Shown: piece by piece, positions 56,798-64,000 of the stretch | Numbering within the stretch: the stretch's first letter is position 1 | Layout of the letters: each line of letters opens with the position of its first letter | Source: JAICKM01 sp050998805 | GTDB lineage: Bacteria > Chloroflexota > Chloroflexia > QHBQ01 > JAICKM01 | Reading direction: 5' to 3' | DNA: 64,000 nucleotides | Assembly: GCA_050998805.1 (NCBI GenBank) | Contig: JBPCPV010000056.1 | Location: forward strand, 31,141 to 95,140 | Notes under the pieces: model-generated | What the model was told of the DNA's origin: nothing | Seen by the model: the letters and a program-made list of their open reading frames with translations, nothing else | Databases searched by the model: none | Position numbers and translations under genes: made by a program

Positions 56798-57867
56798 AAA
56801 TAACTCAAAACTCAAAAATGTGCCTGCGGCACCGCTGCGCGATCAAAGCCCAAAACTTGTTCCTCCTAGCCCTGGGACTGCTCGTCGCCTGCAACGGCCC
56901 CACGGTGCGCGGCGACAAGCCCGCCCCCGGCAGCGATGTCGGCAAGTACGCCGTGGACGTGCGGGTGGACCCGCCGAGCCTCCAGAACGGCCAGAAGGCC
57001 ACGATAAACTACGCCTTCACCGACACCTCACTCGGCAAGCAGGCAGCCGATCTGCCTCTGGTCAACGATGCCACAGTGCATACCACGCTCGTGAACCGAG
57101 ACCTCACCTGGTTCCGTACCGGCCAGTCAACCGGCCCCGTCAGCGGCGCTTACCCGGTCAACCTCCGCTTCGGCGGCCCCGACTCCTACCGCCTCTACGC
57201 CGAGTTCACCTCCGGCTACACGCCGACCGTGCGCCTGCTCTACAAGCACACGATCAGCTTCGGCAACAACCCTCCCTCGCTCGAACAGCCCGCGCGGCTC
57301 GCCGAAAGCCCCAGCCTCACCAACGCCTTCTACGGCGTCGGCGTCACGCTCGACACGGGCAGCGGTCCGATCCGCGCCGGACAGCCTGTCCTGTTCCACT
57401 ACACGCTCAACACCGGCGGCAAGCCGGTGACCGACCTCGGTGGCTTTGACGGCGCGCTCGGCCACCTCTACGTGGTCAGCGCCGACGGCGAGACCTTCGC
57501 GCATCTTATGGCCCACGAGGCCGCCACCGGCACCATGAACGGCCAGCGCGAACCGACCGAGGGTGGAGGGAGCGGCTCGTCAAGCGGCAACCCGGCGGCA
57601 TCCGGGGGCAACGGCACCCCGGCCCCCGCCGACACCCCTGCGGGCACAACGCCGACCGCCGAGGCAACAGCCGCAGCGACCTCGGCCCCGGTCGGTGGGC
57701 AGGCCGGACCCACCGCTCAGGCCACGTTCAACCTCGGCACCAACCTCGGCCCCGACCTCACCTTTGATTACAAGTTCGAGAAGCCCGGCCTCTACAAAAC
57801 CTGGCTCCAGTTCCTCTACCACGGCCAGATCGTCACCGCCGACTACGTGGTGAGGGTCGAGCAGTGA
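56794..57867 (+). CDS. Putative lipoprotein with two beta-rich domains
   Basis: 357 residues from ATG 56794 with GAGGAG. A signal sequence ends in a lipobox-like LLVAC (Cys near residue 33), so it is probably a membrane-anchored lipoprotein. The first ~10 codons contain ACTCAAA heptamer units. Two beta-sandwich-like stretches follow ('VDPPSLQNGQKATINYAFTD', 'YKFEKPGLYKTWLQFLYHGQ') separated by a Gly/Ser/Thr/Pro linker. 'DLGGFDGALGHLYVVSADGE' resembles domains found in secreted metal or cupredoxin-related proteins. No catalytic motif. Function unknown. Confidence 0.72.
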   Translation: MKITQNSKMCLRHRCAIKAQNLFLLALGLLVACNGPTVRGDKPAPGSDVGKYAVDVRVDPPSLQNGQKATINYAFTDTSLGKQAADLPLVNDATVHTTLVNRDLTWFRTGQSTGPVSGAYPVNLRFGGPDSYRLYAEFTSGYTPTVRLLYKHTISFGNNPPSLEQPARLAESPSLTNAFYGVGVTLDTGSGPIRAGQPVLFHYTLNTGGKPVTDLGGFDGALGHLYVVSADGETFAHLMAHEAATGTMNGQREPTEGGGSGSSSGNPAASGGNGTPAPADTPAGTTPTAEATAAATSAPVGGQAGPTAQATFNLGTNLGPDLTFDYKFEKPGLYKTWLQFLYHGQIVTADYVVRVEQ

Positions 57868-57871
57868 GCCG

Positions 57872-59023
57872 GTGGACACGCAACCCGACGCGCTGAAGGC
57901 GGCGATCCGCGATGAGGCGTTCGCGCTCGGCTTCGACCTCGTGCGCTTCACCACCGCCGCGCCCTTCCCCGACACCGCGCGGGTGCTTCACGAGCGGATA
58001 GATGCCGGGCTGTTCGACGGCCTCCCCTGGTTCGGCCATGACCGCGCGGATGTCGCGGCGGACCCGGCCAACCTCATGCCGGAGGTGCGGAGCATCGTCT
58101 CACTCGGCATCAGCTACCTGACCCACGGGGAGCCGGACGCGACAGAGCCTGGCGTGCCGCACGGCCGCGTCGCCCGCTACGCCTGGGGCCAGGACTACCA
58201 CGATGTCTTCCGGCAGCGCCTGCGCGCCCTCCACGGCTTTGTCGAGCGGCAGCTTGGACGGCCTGTCGGCTCGCGCGCCCTCTCCGACACCGCGCGGATC
58301 ACCGACCGGGCTGTGGCCGCGCGCGCCGGCCTCGGCTGGTACGGCAAGAACGCCAACCTGCTGACCCACGACTTCGGCTCATGGGTGCTGCTCGGCGAGC
58401 TACTGCTCGACGTGGACCTGCTGCCCGACCAGCCGATCAGAACCCACTGCGGCTCGTGTGCGCGCTGTATGCCGGCCTGCCCCACCGGGGCGATTATCGC
58501 CCCGGGCGTCGTTGACAACGACCGCTGCATCTCCTACCTGACCATCGAGCTGCGCGGGCCGATGCCCCGCGAGCTACGTCCGCTCGTCGGCAACTGGATC
58601 TTCGGCTGCGACATCTGCCAGGAAGCCTGCCCGGTGAACGCTCACCGCGACCCGCCGGACCACGCCGAGTTCCGCCCACGCCCGGAGGTCGGCTCCAGCC
58701 CTGCGCTTATCCCGCTGCTCGCCCTCACCCCTGACGAGTTCCGCGACCGCTTCCGCGACAGCCCGATCCGCCGCGCCAAGTGGGCCGGACTCCGCCGCAA
58801 CGTCTGCGTCGCACTCGGCAACCTCCGCGACCCTGCGTCGGTACCGGCGCTGGCCGCCGTGCTCGGCGAAGACCACGCCCTGGTGCGCGGCCACGCTGCC
58901 TGGGCGCTTGGGCGGATCGGCGGCGACGATGCCCGCGCCGCCCTGCACGCCCGCCTGGCGGTCGAAGAAGACGCCTGGGTGCGCGAGGAGATCGGCCTGG
59001 CGCTCGGTGAGCAGGGGGCATGA
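57872..59023 (+). CDS. queG: Epoxyqueuosine reductase QueG
   Basis: 383 residues from GTG 57872. The cobalamin-binding N-terminal domain carries 'DTARITDRAVAARAGLGWYG', with 'GKNANLLTHDFGSWVLLGEL'. Two [4Fe-4S] motifs are 'CGSCARCMPACPTGAI' and 'CDICQEACPVN'. C-terminal HEAT-like repeats ('VAALGNLRDPASVPALAAVL'-type) complete the family architecture. It reduces epoxyqueuosine to queuosine in tRNA using cobalamin, which fits with the B12 adenosyltransferase elsewhere in the window only loosely. The stop overlaps the next ATG. Confidence 0.95.
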   Translation: MDTQPDALKAAIRDEAFALGFDLVRFTTAAPFPDTARVLHERIDAGLFDGLPWFGHDRADVAADPANLMPEVRSIVSLGISYLTHGEPDATEPGVPHGRVARYAWGQDYHDVFRQRLRALHGFVERQLGRPVGSRALSDTARITDRAVAARAGLGWYGKNANLLTHDFGSWVLLGELLLDVDLLPDQPIRTHCGSCARCMPACPTGAIIAPGVVDNDRCISYLTIELRGPMPRELRPLVGNWIFGCDICQEACPVNAHRDPPDHAEFRPRPEVGSSPALIPLLALTPDEFRDRFRDSPIRRAKWAGLRRNVCVALGNLRDPASVPALAAVLGEDHALVRGHAAWALGRIGGDDARAALHARLAVEEDAWVREEIGLALGEQGA

Positions 59024-60171
59024 CAGCCCCCCGAAAGCCGCTCAAGATCGCTCTCTACAACGTCACGACCACGACCAAGGTCGGCGGTGTCGAAACCTTC
59101 GTCTGGGAGGTTGCTGCCCGGCTTGCCGCGCGGGGCCACAGGGTGGATGTGATCGGCGGGCGGGGGACTGAGCGCCGCCCGGCCCCCGGCGTCCGCGTCA
59201 TCACGCTTCCCTACATAGACCGCGCGCTCTGGCGGCGCATCCCGCTGCTGGGCCGCCAATACACCCTCACCAAGCTCCTCGAACGCCTCTCCTTCGCTGT
59301 CGCCGGCCTGCCCTACCTGCTCGCGCACCGCTACGACATCGTGCATATCCAGAAGCCCTACGACCTGCCGATCGCCGCCGTCTGCCGGTTGGCCGGTGTG
59401 CGTGCCGTCTTCGGCTGCCACGGCACCGACTTCTGGCGCGGCGACCGCCTCTGGACCCGGTTCGTCTCGGCCTCGGTCTCGTGCAGCGCCTACAATGCCT
59501 CCCAGGTCCACGCCCGCTACGGCCTCCGCCCGACCGTGATCTACAACGGCGTGGACACGTCGGTATTTTCGCCTAGCGTCAGTGGTCAGTGGTCAGTGGT
59601 CAGTGGTCAGGAGAGAGTATTCCGCAATCCGCACGTCCTCTTCGCGGGCAGGCTGGTGCGCTGGAAGGGGGTGGAGTACCTGATCCGGGCGCTGCCGATG
59701 ATGAGGACCCCGGGCGTCGAGCTGCTGATCGCCGGGACCGGGCCGTACCAGGGCGAGCTGGAGGCGCTGGCGCGGCGCGAGGGGGTGGCGGAGCGGGTGC
59801 GGTTCCTCGGCGAGGTGGCGGCCGGCGATATGCCCGACCTCTATCGGGCCGCCGATCTGCTCGCCGCCACCTCGTTCGTCAACGAGACCTTCGGCATAGC
59901 ACTCTGCGAGGCGATGGCCTGCGCCCGCCCGGTCGTAGCCTCCCGCTTCGGCGGCTTCCCGGAGGTTGTCGAGGAGGGGGTCACCGGCTACCTCGCCTGC
60001 CCCCAAGACCCCGCCGATCTCGCCGCCCAGATCGACCGCGTCCTCGCCGACCCCGCGCGCGCCGCCGAGATGGGCCAAGCCGGTCTATCCCGCGTCCGGC
60101 GCCTGTTCACCTGGGACGCCGTGGCGGACAGGCTCGAAGCGGTCTACGGGGACGGGGTGCGTAGTGCGTAA
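59020..60171 (+). CDS. Glycosyltransferase family 4 with a repeat-encoded insert
   Basis: 383 residues. N-terminal domain: 'KVGGVETFVWEVAARLAARG', 'DIVHIQKPYDLPIAAVCRLA'. Donor domain: 'HVLFAGRLVRWKGVEYLIRA' and 'NETFGIALCEAMACARPVVA', with both Glu of EX7E present. Residues ~187-203 between 'YNGVDTSVFSPS' and 'VLFAGRL' are encoded by GTCAGTG heptamers plus a CCGCAAT unit ('SGQWSVVSGQ'). They fall in the hinge between the two Rossmann domains, so activity is likely kept. The 3' end runs into GTGCGTA heptamers. Confidence 0.9.
   Translation: MTAPRKPLKIALYNVTTTTKVGGVETFVWEVAARLAARGHRVDVIGGRGTERRPAPGVRVITLPYIDRALWRRIPLLGRQYTLTKLLERLSFAVAGLPYLLAHRYDIVHIQKPYDLPIAAVCRLAGVRAVFGCHGTDFWRGDRLWTRFVSASVSCSAYNASQVHARYGLRPTVIYNGVDTSVFSPSVSGQWSVVSGQERVFRNPHVLFAGRLVRWKGVEYLIRALPMMRTPGVELLIAGTGPYQGELEALARREGVAERVRFLGEVAAGDMPDLYRAADLLAATSFVNETFGIALCEAMACARPVVASRFGGFPEVVEEGVTGYLACPQDPADLAAQIDRVLADPARAAEMGQAGLSRVRRLFTWDAVADRLEAVYGDGVRSA
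59578..59632. repeat. GTCAGTG heptamers inside a glycosyltransferase gene
   Basis: 59578-59610 is 4.7 copies of GTCAGTG; a short CCGCAAT/CCGCACG remnant follows at about 59620-59634. The array is in frame and contributes a 7-residue-period peptide. Confidence 0.92.
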
Positions 60172-60202
60172 GTACGGATGGCTTATCAGCTTTCGGGTGT
60201 GG

Positions 60203-60505
60203 GGCCAGGCACGGAGCTGGCCCACTTTCTGATAATTCGTGCCTGGCGGGTTATACTGAAGTATCTTTTTCGCGTAGGCGGTAGGCGGTCGGTAGGATGA
60301 TCGGGCGCATCGGTCTTTCGACGGATTTTTGGAGTTTTGAGTGTCGAGTTGCGAGTGCATGGCGATCGGCTCCTTTTTCTGTGCGTAAATCCCGCGCTAT
60401 TTTTACCCTCTCACTTTATATATCCATTTAGGAGGCGATTTACTGCAAGATTTTGCCCCAAATCGGGGCCTCGGGACGAAAGATACTCCGAAAGACCTAG
60501 ACGAG
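60203..60505 (-). repeat. Long inverted repeat, arm B (partner 707-1005)
   Basis: Reverse complement of arm A over about 277-300 bp. It has the same promoter-like ATATAAAG stretch, GGAG and ATG (ATG at 60360 on the minus strand). Differences from arm A include the region after CCCGAGGCCCC and a net 3-base indel in the open frame. It begins just after the glycosyltransferase 3' end. Confidence 0.85.
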
Positions 60506-60531
60506 CGAGTGGTTAGTGGTTAGTTGTCACG

Positions 60532-60591
60532 TGCCATCATTGGCTTTACATCATGTCTAATGCCCAAAAGTGCCACCAATGGCTTTACATT
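60532..60591. repeat. Pair of direct repeats GTGCCA-x-CA(T/A)TGGCTTTACAT
   Basis: Copies at 60532-60552 and 60571-60591 differ at two positions and are 39 bases apart. Spaced subterminal repeats like these occur at ends of some insertion sequences (IS21-like elements have multiple terminal repeats), so this may be a leftover IS end. No transposase gene is present. Confidence 0.6.
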
Positions 60592-60681
60592 TTATGCTGC
60601 CTGCCGGTGGCGGATGGGGAGCCATCCGTCCAGGCGCCGTGTCGTCGCCTTCCGCGGCCGGGTAGAGCTGATCTGATTTTC

Positions 60682-60710
60682 TTGACAAAGGGTACACCTT
60701 CGCCCATAAT
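60682..60710 (+). promoter_or_regulatory. Promoter of the potassium channel gene
   Basis: TTGACA (60682-60687), 17-base spacer, CATAAT (60705-60710), giving a leader of about 150 bases before ATG 60870. Confidence 0.65.
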
Positions 60711-60869
60711 ATTGATCAACAGTTAGGGCCGCCGCTGGTTGTATGGACTCGGATCGATGAAGAACTTATCCGACAAGAGAAAAGGCGAGTTGGTTCACTC
60801 ACCAGCCCACCCTGTCTCTTGCTTCGTATGTCTTCTTTGGCGTTTTAAAGCATTTATGGTTCAAAACTT

Positions 60870-61676
60870 ATGCGCCTAATCAACCCTCCAACCCGACAGG
60901 CCCGTACCGACCTCTATTATCGCTATTCTCGTTTGAGTGATCTGCCCCTGATGATCCTGGCGCTCCTCATGGTGCCTGCCCTCATCGTACCCGAAGTCTT
61001 CCCGCTCGAGCCAACCCAAAGTGACCTGCTTGATGCGATTGATTGGTTTATCTACGCCTGCTTTGCCGCCGACTATCTCATCAAGCTTTACCTGGCCCCC
61101 TCCGCCCGGCAACACATAAAAGACAACTGGCTAGACCTTCTGTTGCTTGCCTTGCCCCTGCTGCGCCCATTGCGGATCGTGCGTAGCGCCCGCCTTTTGC
61201 GGCTGGTGCGAGTGCTCCGCCTACTGGTGTTTCTCAGCGAGGGCCTTCGTAAACTGCGCGGCCTGTTACTCAACAAGGGGTTAAATATCGTGCTCCTCGT
61301 AACGGCCACCGTGGTGGTCTCCACAGCCGCCCTGGTCTATATATTCGAGCGTAACAGCGGCGGCAGCATCAAAGATTTTCCTGACGCCCTCTGGTGGGCT
61401 ATGGCTACCATCACCACGGTAGGCTACGGCGACGTCACACCTATAACCCCGGAAGGTCGCGGCCTGGGCGTTTTTCTGATGCTCGTGGGCATAGTCTTCT
61501 TCAGCATCCTGACCGCAAATCTCGCTGCCTACTTTGTGGAGGGAGGTAAGAAGGATGATAAAGCCAGTCTTGAAAATAAGCTGGATACGCTATTGGCGCG
61601 CTTAGAGGTTTTAGAAGATAGCCTTGCTCGTCTTACCAACACTGATACTCCGCATGGCCCTCGGCCAGGCCGTTGA
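60870..61676 (+). CDS. Kv-like six-helix potassium channel
   Basis: 268 residues from ATG 60870. Helices S1-S4 are followed by a pore domain. S4 has regularly spaced Arg ('RIVRSARLLRLVRVLRLL') and the selectivity filter is TTVGYGD in 'WAMATITTVGYGDVTPITPE'. After S6 ('MLVGIVFFSILTANLAAYFV') a short C-terminal coiled coil ('LENKLDTLLARLEVLEDSLA') probably sets tetramer assembly. It resembles prokaryotic voltage-gated channels of the KvAP/ion_trans_2 type. Its DNA is less GC-rich than its neighbours, suggesting transfer. Confidence 0.93.
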   Translation: MRLINPPTRQARTDLYYRYSRLSDLPLMILALLMVPALIVPEVFPLEPTQSDLLDAIDWFIYACFAADYLIKLYLAPSARQHIKDNWLDLLLLALPLLRPLRIVRSARLLRLVRVLRLLVFLSEGLRKLRGLLLNKGLNIVLLVTATVVVSTAALVYIFERNSGGSIKDFPDALWWAMATITTVGYGDVTPITPEGRGLGVFLMLVGIVFFSILTANLAAYFVEGGKKDDKASLENKLDTLLARLEVLEDSLARLTNTDTPHGPRPGR

Positions 61677-61815
61677 CGACGGACTCCTACCCCGCAGCTT
61701 ATCCCGCCAGGTAGACTCCCCCAACTCCCCAACAAGATATCCTCCACCCACACTGTGGCAGACAGAGAAACACCTCTGGGATCGGGGCCAGGCGCGCGTT
61801 TTCGTGCTTATTAAA

Positions 61816-61892
<77 letters not shown>

Positions 61893-61963
61893 GAGACCGC
61901 CCGTCGGGGCGGTGCAGCCCATTATAGCAAATCGGGGACGGCGGCGATACGCGGGCGGTGGGC

Positions 61964-62165
61964 GGCTGTGGGAGAGGGCTGCTGCCCTCGATTGGCTCGC
62001 CTTCGTGAGTAAATCGAGCGCAGAGCGGCTCTCCCACAGACGATTCTCTTGCCCCAGGTAGCCAATCGAGCGCAGCAGCCCTCTCCCACAGACGATCCCC
62101 TTGCCCCAGGTAGCCAATCGAGCGCAGAGCGACTCTCCCACAGACGATCCCCTTGCCCCAGGCGT
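61964..62165. repeat. Tandem 52-bp repeats with an inverted copy
   Basis: Three head-to-tail copies (62012, 62064 and 62116, period 52 bp) carry the core 'AGCGACTCTCCCACAGACGA' with small variation, followed by CCCCTTGCCCCAGGTAGCC. An inverted fourth copy lies at 61964-61996, so CTGTGGGAGAG can pair with CTCTCCCACAG at 62030-62040. Single copies also occur at about 594-624 and 9093-9131. The cluster sits between tRNA-Pro and a glycosyltransferase gene. Confidence 0.9.
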
Positions 62166-63550
62166 GTCGCGTAGGGTATATTGGTAGCCGACAGAGAAAA
62201 CGCCGCGGGGTTCGGCAGCGAAGGGAGTCCGCAATCCGCAATCCGCAATCCGCAATCCGCAATCCGCACTACCTCTACGTCGCCTACACCCTCAGCCTGA
62301 CGCTCAAGGCGGCGAACGCGGTGCAGACGTTCAACACGGCGCGGTGTCTGCGCGAACTGGCGCGGGAGGCAGGGGCCGAGGTGATGGTCGTCGTGCCGCG
62401 CTGGTTGCGCGAGCCTAGCCGCTTCGGGGAGGAGTTCGGCGCGGGGGTGGTCCACCTGTCGCGCATCCCGTTCAACAAGCTGACCCGCTTCTGGAAAACC
62501 GGCCTGCTCTCCTACGTTGAGCGCAGCGCCTGGAGCCTGCTGCTGATCGCCTGGATCGTGGGGCGGCGGGTAACCGGACGGGGCTTCGCTGCGATCTACG
62601 TGCGGGATGTCGTCTGCGCCTACTGGCTGGCCCGCGCCCGCGCGCTCACCGGCGCGCCCCTGGTCTACGAGGTACACGACCTCGAGAGCAGCAACCCGTC
62701 CGCCGCCAGGGGCGCGCTCTGGTCACGCCTCCGCCGTTCGCTCGACCGCGTGACTATCCGCCGCCCCGCTCGCCTTGTGTCGCTCACTTCGACCTTCTGC
62801 GACTTCCTGGCCGAGCGCGGCCTGCGCGACCGCGCCGAGGTGGATGTGATCCCCGACGCATATGACGAGGGCCTGTACACCGGCACGACGAAGGCAGCCG
62901 CCCGTGCCGCGCTCGGCCTGCCCGCAGACGCCTTCATCGTCGGCTACGCCGGCCTCACTTTCGCCTACCGCCGCCTCGACCTCCTCGTGGAAGCATTCGC
63001 CGCCCTCCCCGCCCGCCTCGGCCCCTCCCGCCCACTCTGCCTCGTCCTCGCCGGCGGCCGCCCAGCCGAGCTGTCAGTGGTCAGTGGTCAGTGGTCAGTG
63101 GTCAGTAGTCAGTGGCCGGTGGGCGGTGGAAGATGGTCAGCCGAGATTCTTCGCTGCGCTCAGAATGACAGTGGGTCCGCACTCGTGTTGCCTGGGCAGG
63201 TGGGGCAGGAGGAGGTCGTGCTATATCTCTATGCCGCCGATGTGCTGGTGATACCTGACACGGTGACTACGCTGACGGCGTCACCGCTCAAGCTGTTCGA
63301 GTACATGGCGGCGGGGCGGGCCATTGTGCTGCGCGAACTGCCCGCGCTCCGCGAGATCCTCGGCGACGACGGGCTGTATTTCCCGCCGGGTGACGCCGCC
63401 GCGCTGGCCGATGCGCTCGAGCGGCTGGCCCGCGACCCCGAGCTGGCCGAGCGGCTGGGTGCCGCCGCAGCTGCCCGCGCCGCCGGCTACACCTACCGTG
63501 AGCGTGCCCGGCGGGTGCTGGCGGCGCTGGCGCTGGCAACGGAGTTTTGA
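62153..63550 (+). CDS. Glycosyltransferase family 4 with repeat-altered start and in-frame insert
   Basis: 465 residues if TTG 62153 is used, but that codon lies in a repeat unit and the true start is uncertain. The recognisable protein begins at about residue 40 ('YLYVAYTLSLTLKAANAVQT') after a CCGCAAT heptamer array with no start codon. Acceptor domain: 'AAIYVRDVVCAYWLARARAL', 'LVYEVHDLESSNPSAARG'. Donor domain: 'FIVGYAGLTFAYRRLDLLVE' and 'PLKLFEYMAAGRAIVLREL'. Residues ~308-343 are encoded by heptamers plus the 'ATTCTTCGCTGCGCTCAGAA' element and fall in a surface loop after 'CLVLAGGRPAE'. Confidence 0.85.
   Translation: MPQACRVGYIGSRQRKRRGVRQRRESAIRNPQSAIRNPHYLYVAYTLSLTLKAANAVQTFNTARCLRELAREAGAEVMVVVPRWLREPSRFGEEFGAGVVHLSRIPFNKLTRFWKTGLLSYVERSAWSLLLIAWIVGRRVTGRGFAAIYVRDVVCAYWLARARALTGAPLVYEVHDLESSNPSAARGALWSRLRRSLDRVTIRRPARLVSLTSTFCDFLAERGLRDRAEVDVIPDAYDEGLYTGTTKAAARAALGLPADAFIVGYAGLTFAYRRLDLLVEAFAALPARLGPSRPLCLVLAGGRPAELSVVSGQWSVVSSQWPVGGGRWSAEILRCAQNDSGSALVLPGQVGQEEVVLYLYAADVLVIPDTVTTLTASPLKLFEYMAAGRAIVLRELPALREILGDDGLYFPPGDAAALADALERLARDPELAERLGAAAAARAAGYTYRERARRVLAALALATEF
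62228..62270. repeat. CCGCAAT heptamers at the 5' end of a glycosyltransferase gene
   Basis: Five to six copies of CCGCAAT, ending CCGCACT, directly before the first conserved codon. Read in frame as 'SAIRNPQSAIRNP', the same peptide as at 3188-3222 on the opposite strand. Confidence 0.92.
63073..63173. repeat. GTCAGTG heptamers and dispersed element inside a glycosyltransferase gene
   Basis: 63073-63120 is about six GTCAGTG/GTCAGTA units running into degenerate copies; 63141-63172 is the 'ATTCTTCGCTGCGCTCAGAA' element. The whole ~105-base block is open in the gene's frame. Confidence 0.92.
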
Positions 63551-63628
63551 GTTTTGAGTTTTGAGTTATGAATTACGATGGGCCAGTGGAGTGCGGAGCG
63601 CGTAGTACTTTCGGCTGACGGCTGACGG
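63542..63628. repeat. GTTTTGA and other heptamers between convergent genes
   Basis: GTTTTGA units at 63542-63563 start inside the glycosyltransferase stop region. GAGTGCGGAGCGCG (63588-63601) and GGCTGAC units (63612-63630) follow and touch the stop codon of the convergent gene. Nothing else is seen here. Confidence 0.85.
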
Positions 63629-64000
63629 CTATTTGTTGGCGAAGGTGATCCGCATGTACCAGAAGGCCAGCGCGTCGAGCGTCGCGGCGAACATGATCAG
63701 CGTGACCAGGGCGCGGGCGGGGCGTCCGTTGGCGGCGAGGGCGCTGAGGAGGAGGCCGGAGCCGAGCGCGACGAGCGGCAGCGCGAAGAGGGCGTAGCGC
63801 ACATAGAGGTTGGCCGCCATGCCGACGATGGCGTAGGCGATGACCACACCCGCCCAGACCCCGGCCGCGAGGAGCATCCGCCGGGCCGCGGGGTCGCGTG
63901 CCCCCGGCCCGGCACGCCTGCGCCGTGCCACGTCGAAGCCAACCGGTGCCCCAAGCAACAGCCATGCGTGGAAGTAGGCCCATGCTTCCGCTCCGAAGCC
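63629..64000 (-). CDS. Polytopic membrane protein, C-terminal part (5' end outside window)
   Basis: The frame is open from the window edge to TAG at 63629-63631, about 123 residues. Three hydrophobic segments are visible ('MLLAAGVWAGVVIAYAIVGM', 'YALFALPLVALGSGLLLSAL', 'ALVTLIMFAATLDALAFWYM') with a short basic loop and the end 'RITFANK'. 'AANLYVRYALFALPLVALG' resembles the C-terminal helices of GT-C/ArnT-like membrane glycosyltransferases, but too little is present to be sure. Confidence 0.6.
   Translation of the reverse strand, partial: GFGAEAWAYFHAWLLLGAPVGFDVARRRRAGPGARDPAARRMLLAAGVWAGVVIAYAIVGMAANLYVRYALFALPLVALGSGLLLSALAANGRPARALVTLIMFAATLDALAFWYMRITFANK

Larger units (their letters stand above)
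60506..60869. other. Gene-poor region before the potassium channel
   Basis: GTGGTTA heptamers at 60516-60530, two imperfect 21-base direct repeats (60532-60552 and 60571-60591), and a promoter at 60682-60710. A 40-codon frame (ATG 60757 to TAA 60879) overlaps the channel start by 10 bases and could be a leader peptide, but its Shine-Dalgarno is weak. Base composition is AT-richer than most of the window. Confidence 0.55.

Noticed and set aside
62012..62165. CRISPR-like array
   Set aside because: The three units are contiguous 52-bp copies with no variable spacers, and no cas gene is present.

Overview
The window looks like chromosome from a GC-rich bacterium, most likely a Chloroflexota-type organism. 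This is inference: there is no rRNA gene, and the assignment rests on the style of the S-layer-homology (SLH) and Thr/Pro-linker secreted proteins, an AfsR-like HTH/NB-ARC regulator, a RodZ-like HTH protein, two secreted TlpA-type thioredoxins and many short dispersed repeats. Genes are dense, often overlap by 1-8 bases, and fall into compact operons.

Layout. 1-473: end of an SLH protein. 474-1005: repeat-rich DNA with one arm of a ~300-bp inverted repeat whose partner lies at 60203-60505. 1060-8917 (minus): six overlapping genes for an ABC exporter, a PH-like membrane protein, a large extracytoplasmic membrane protein and coiled-coil membrane proteins. 9326-11555 (plus): a phospholipid/glycolipid set (acyltransferase, CDP-alcohol phosphatidyltransferase, HAD phosphatase). 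11600-13800: AT-richer restriction-modification island (C5 methyltransferase, XRE controller, putative endonuclease). 13807-17204: glycerophosphodiesterase, sugar-nucleotide dehydrogenase, polytopic mannosyltransferase-like protein. 17440-21874: ABM protein, enoyl-reductase-like SDR, RodZ-like protein, YajQ, RimO. 21902-32232: secreted and surface proteins, AfsR-like regulator, FG-GAP/SLH protein, two TlpA thioredoxins, a GH clan A-like protein. 32247-36220: cobalamin adenosyltransferase, DUF72, ArsB/NhaD-like permease, UspA, TMEM175-like channel. 36392-38650: two Opp/Dpp ATPases. 38757-39608: frameshifted HNH gene and partner. 39634-50432: surface polysaccharide cluster including asnB, flippase, glycosyltransferases, and a fused WbpB-WbpA-like enzyme with a WbpD-like acetyltransferase. 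50541-53461 (minus): arsenic operon arsR-arsM-Cys-rich micropeptide-aquaporin-phosphoesterase. 53577-60171: NrtR-like regulator with nicotinamidase, DMT exporter, Nudix, lipoprotein, queG, glycosyltransferase. 60506-64000: Kv-like potassium channel, tRNA-Pro(GGG), repeat cluster, glycosyltransferase, partial membrane protein.

Two things stand out. First, the arsenic operon carries an unlisted 29-residue peptide with 10 cysteines behind a near-perfect Shine-Dalgarno sequence, a candidate metallothionein-like arsenic binder. Second, the genome is full of tandem heptanucleotide repeats of several unit types. Because 7 is not a multiple of 3, they are read through as 7-residue peptide repeats, and several sit in frame inside otherwise normal genes, including a domain-fusion joint, glycosyltransferase loops and a signal-peptide boundary. 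Several promoters place the -10 box 6-7 bases before the start codon, which implies leaderless mRNAs.
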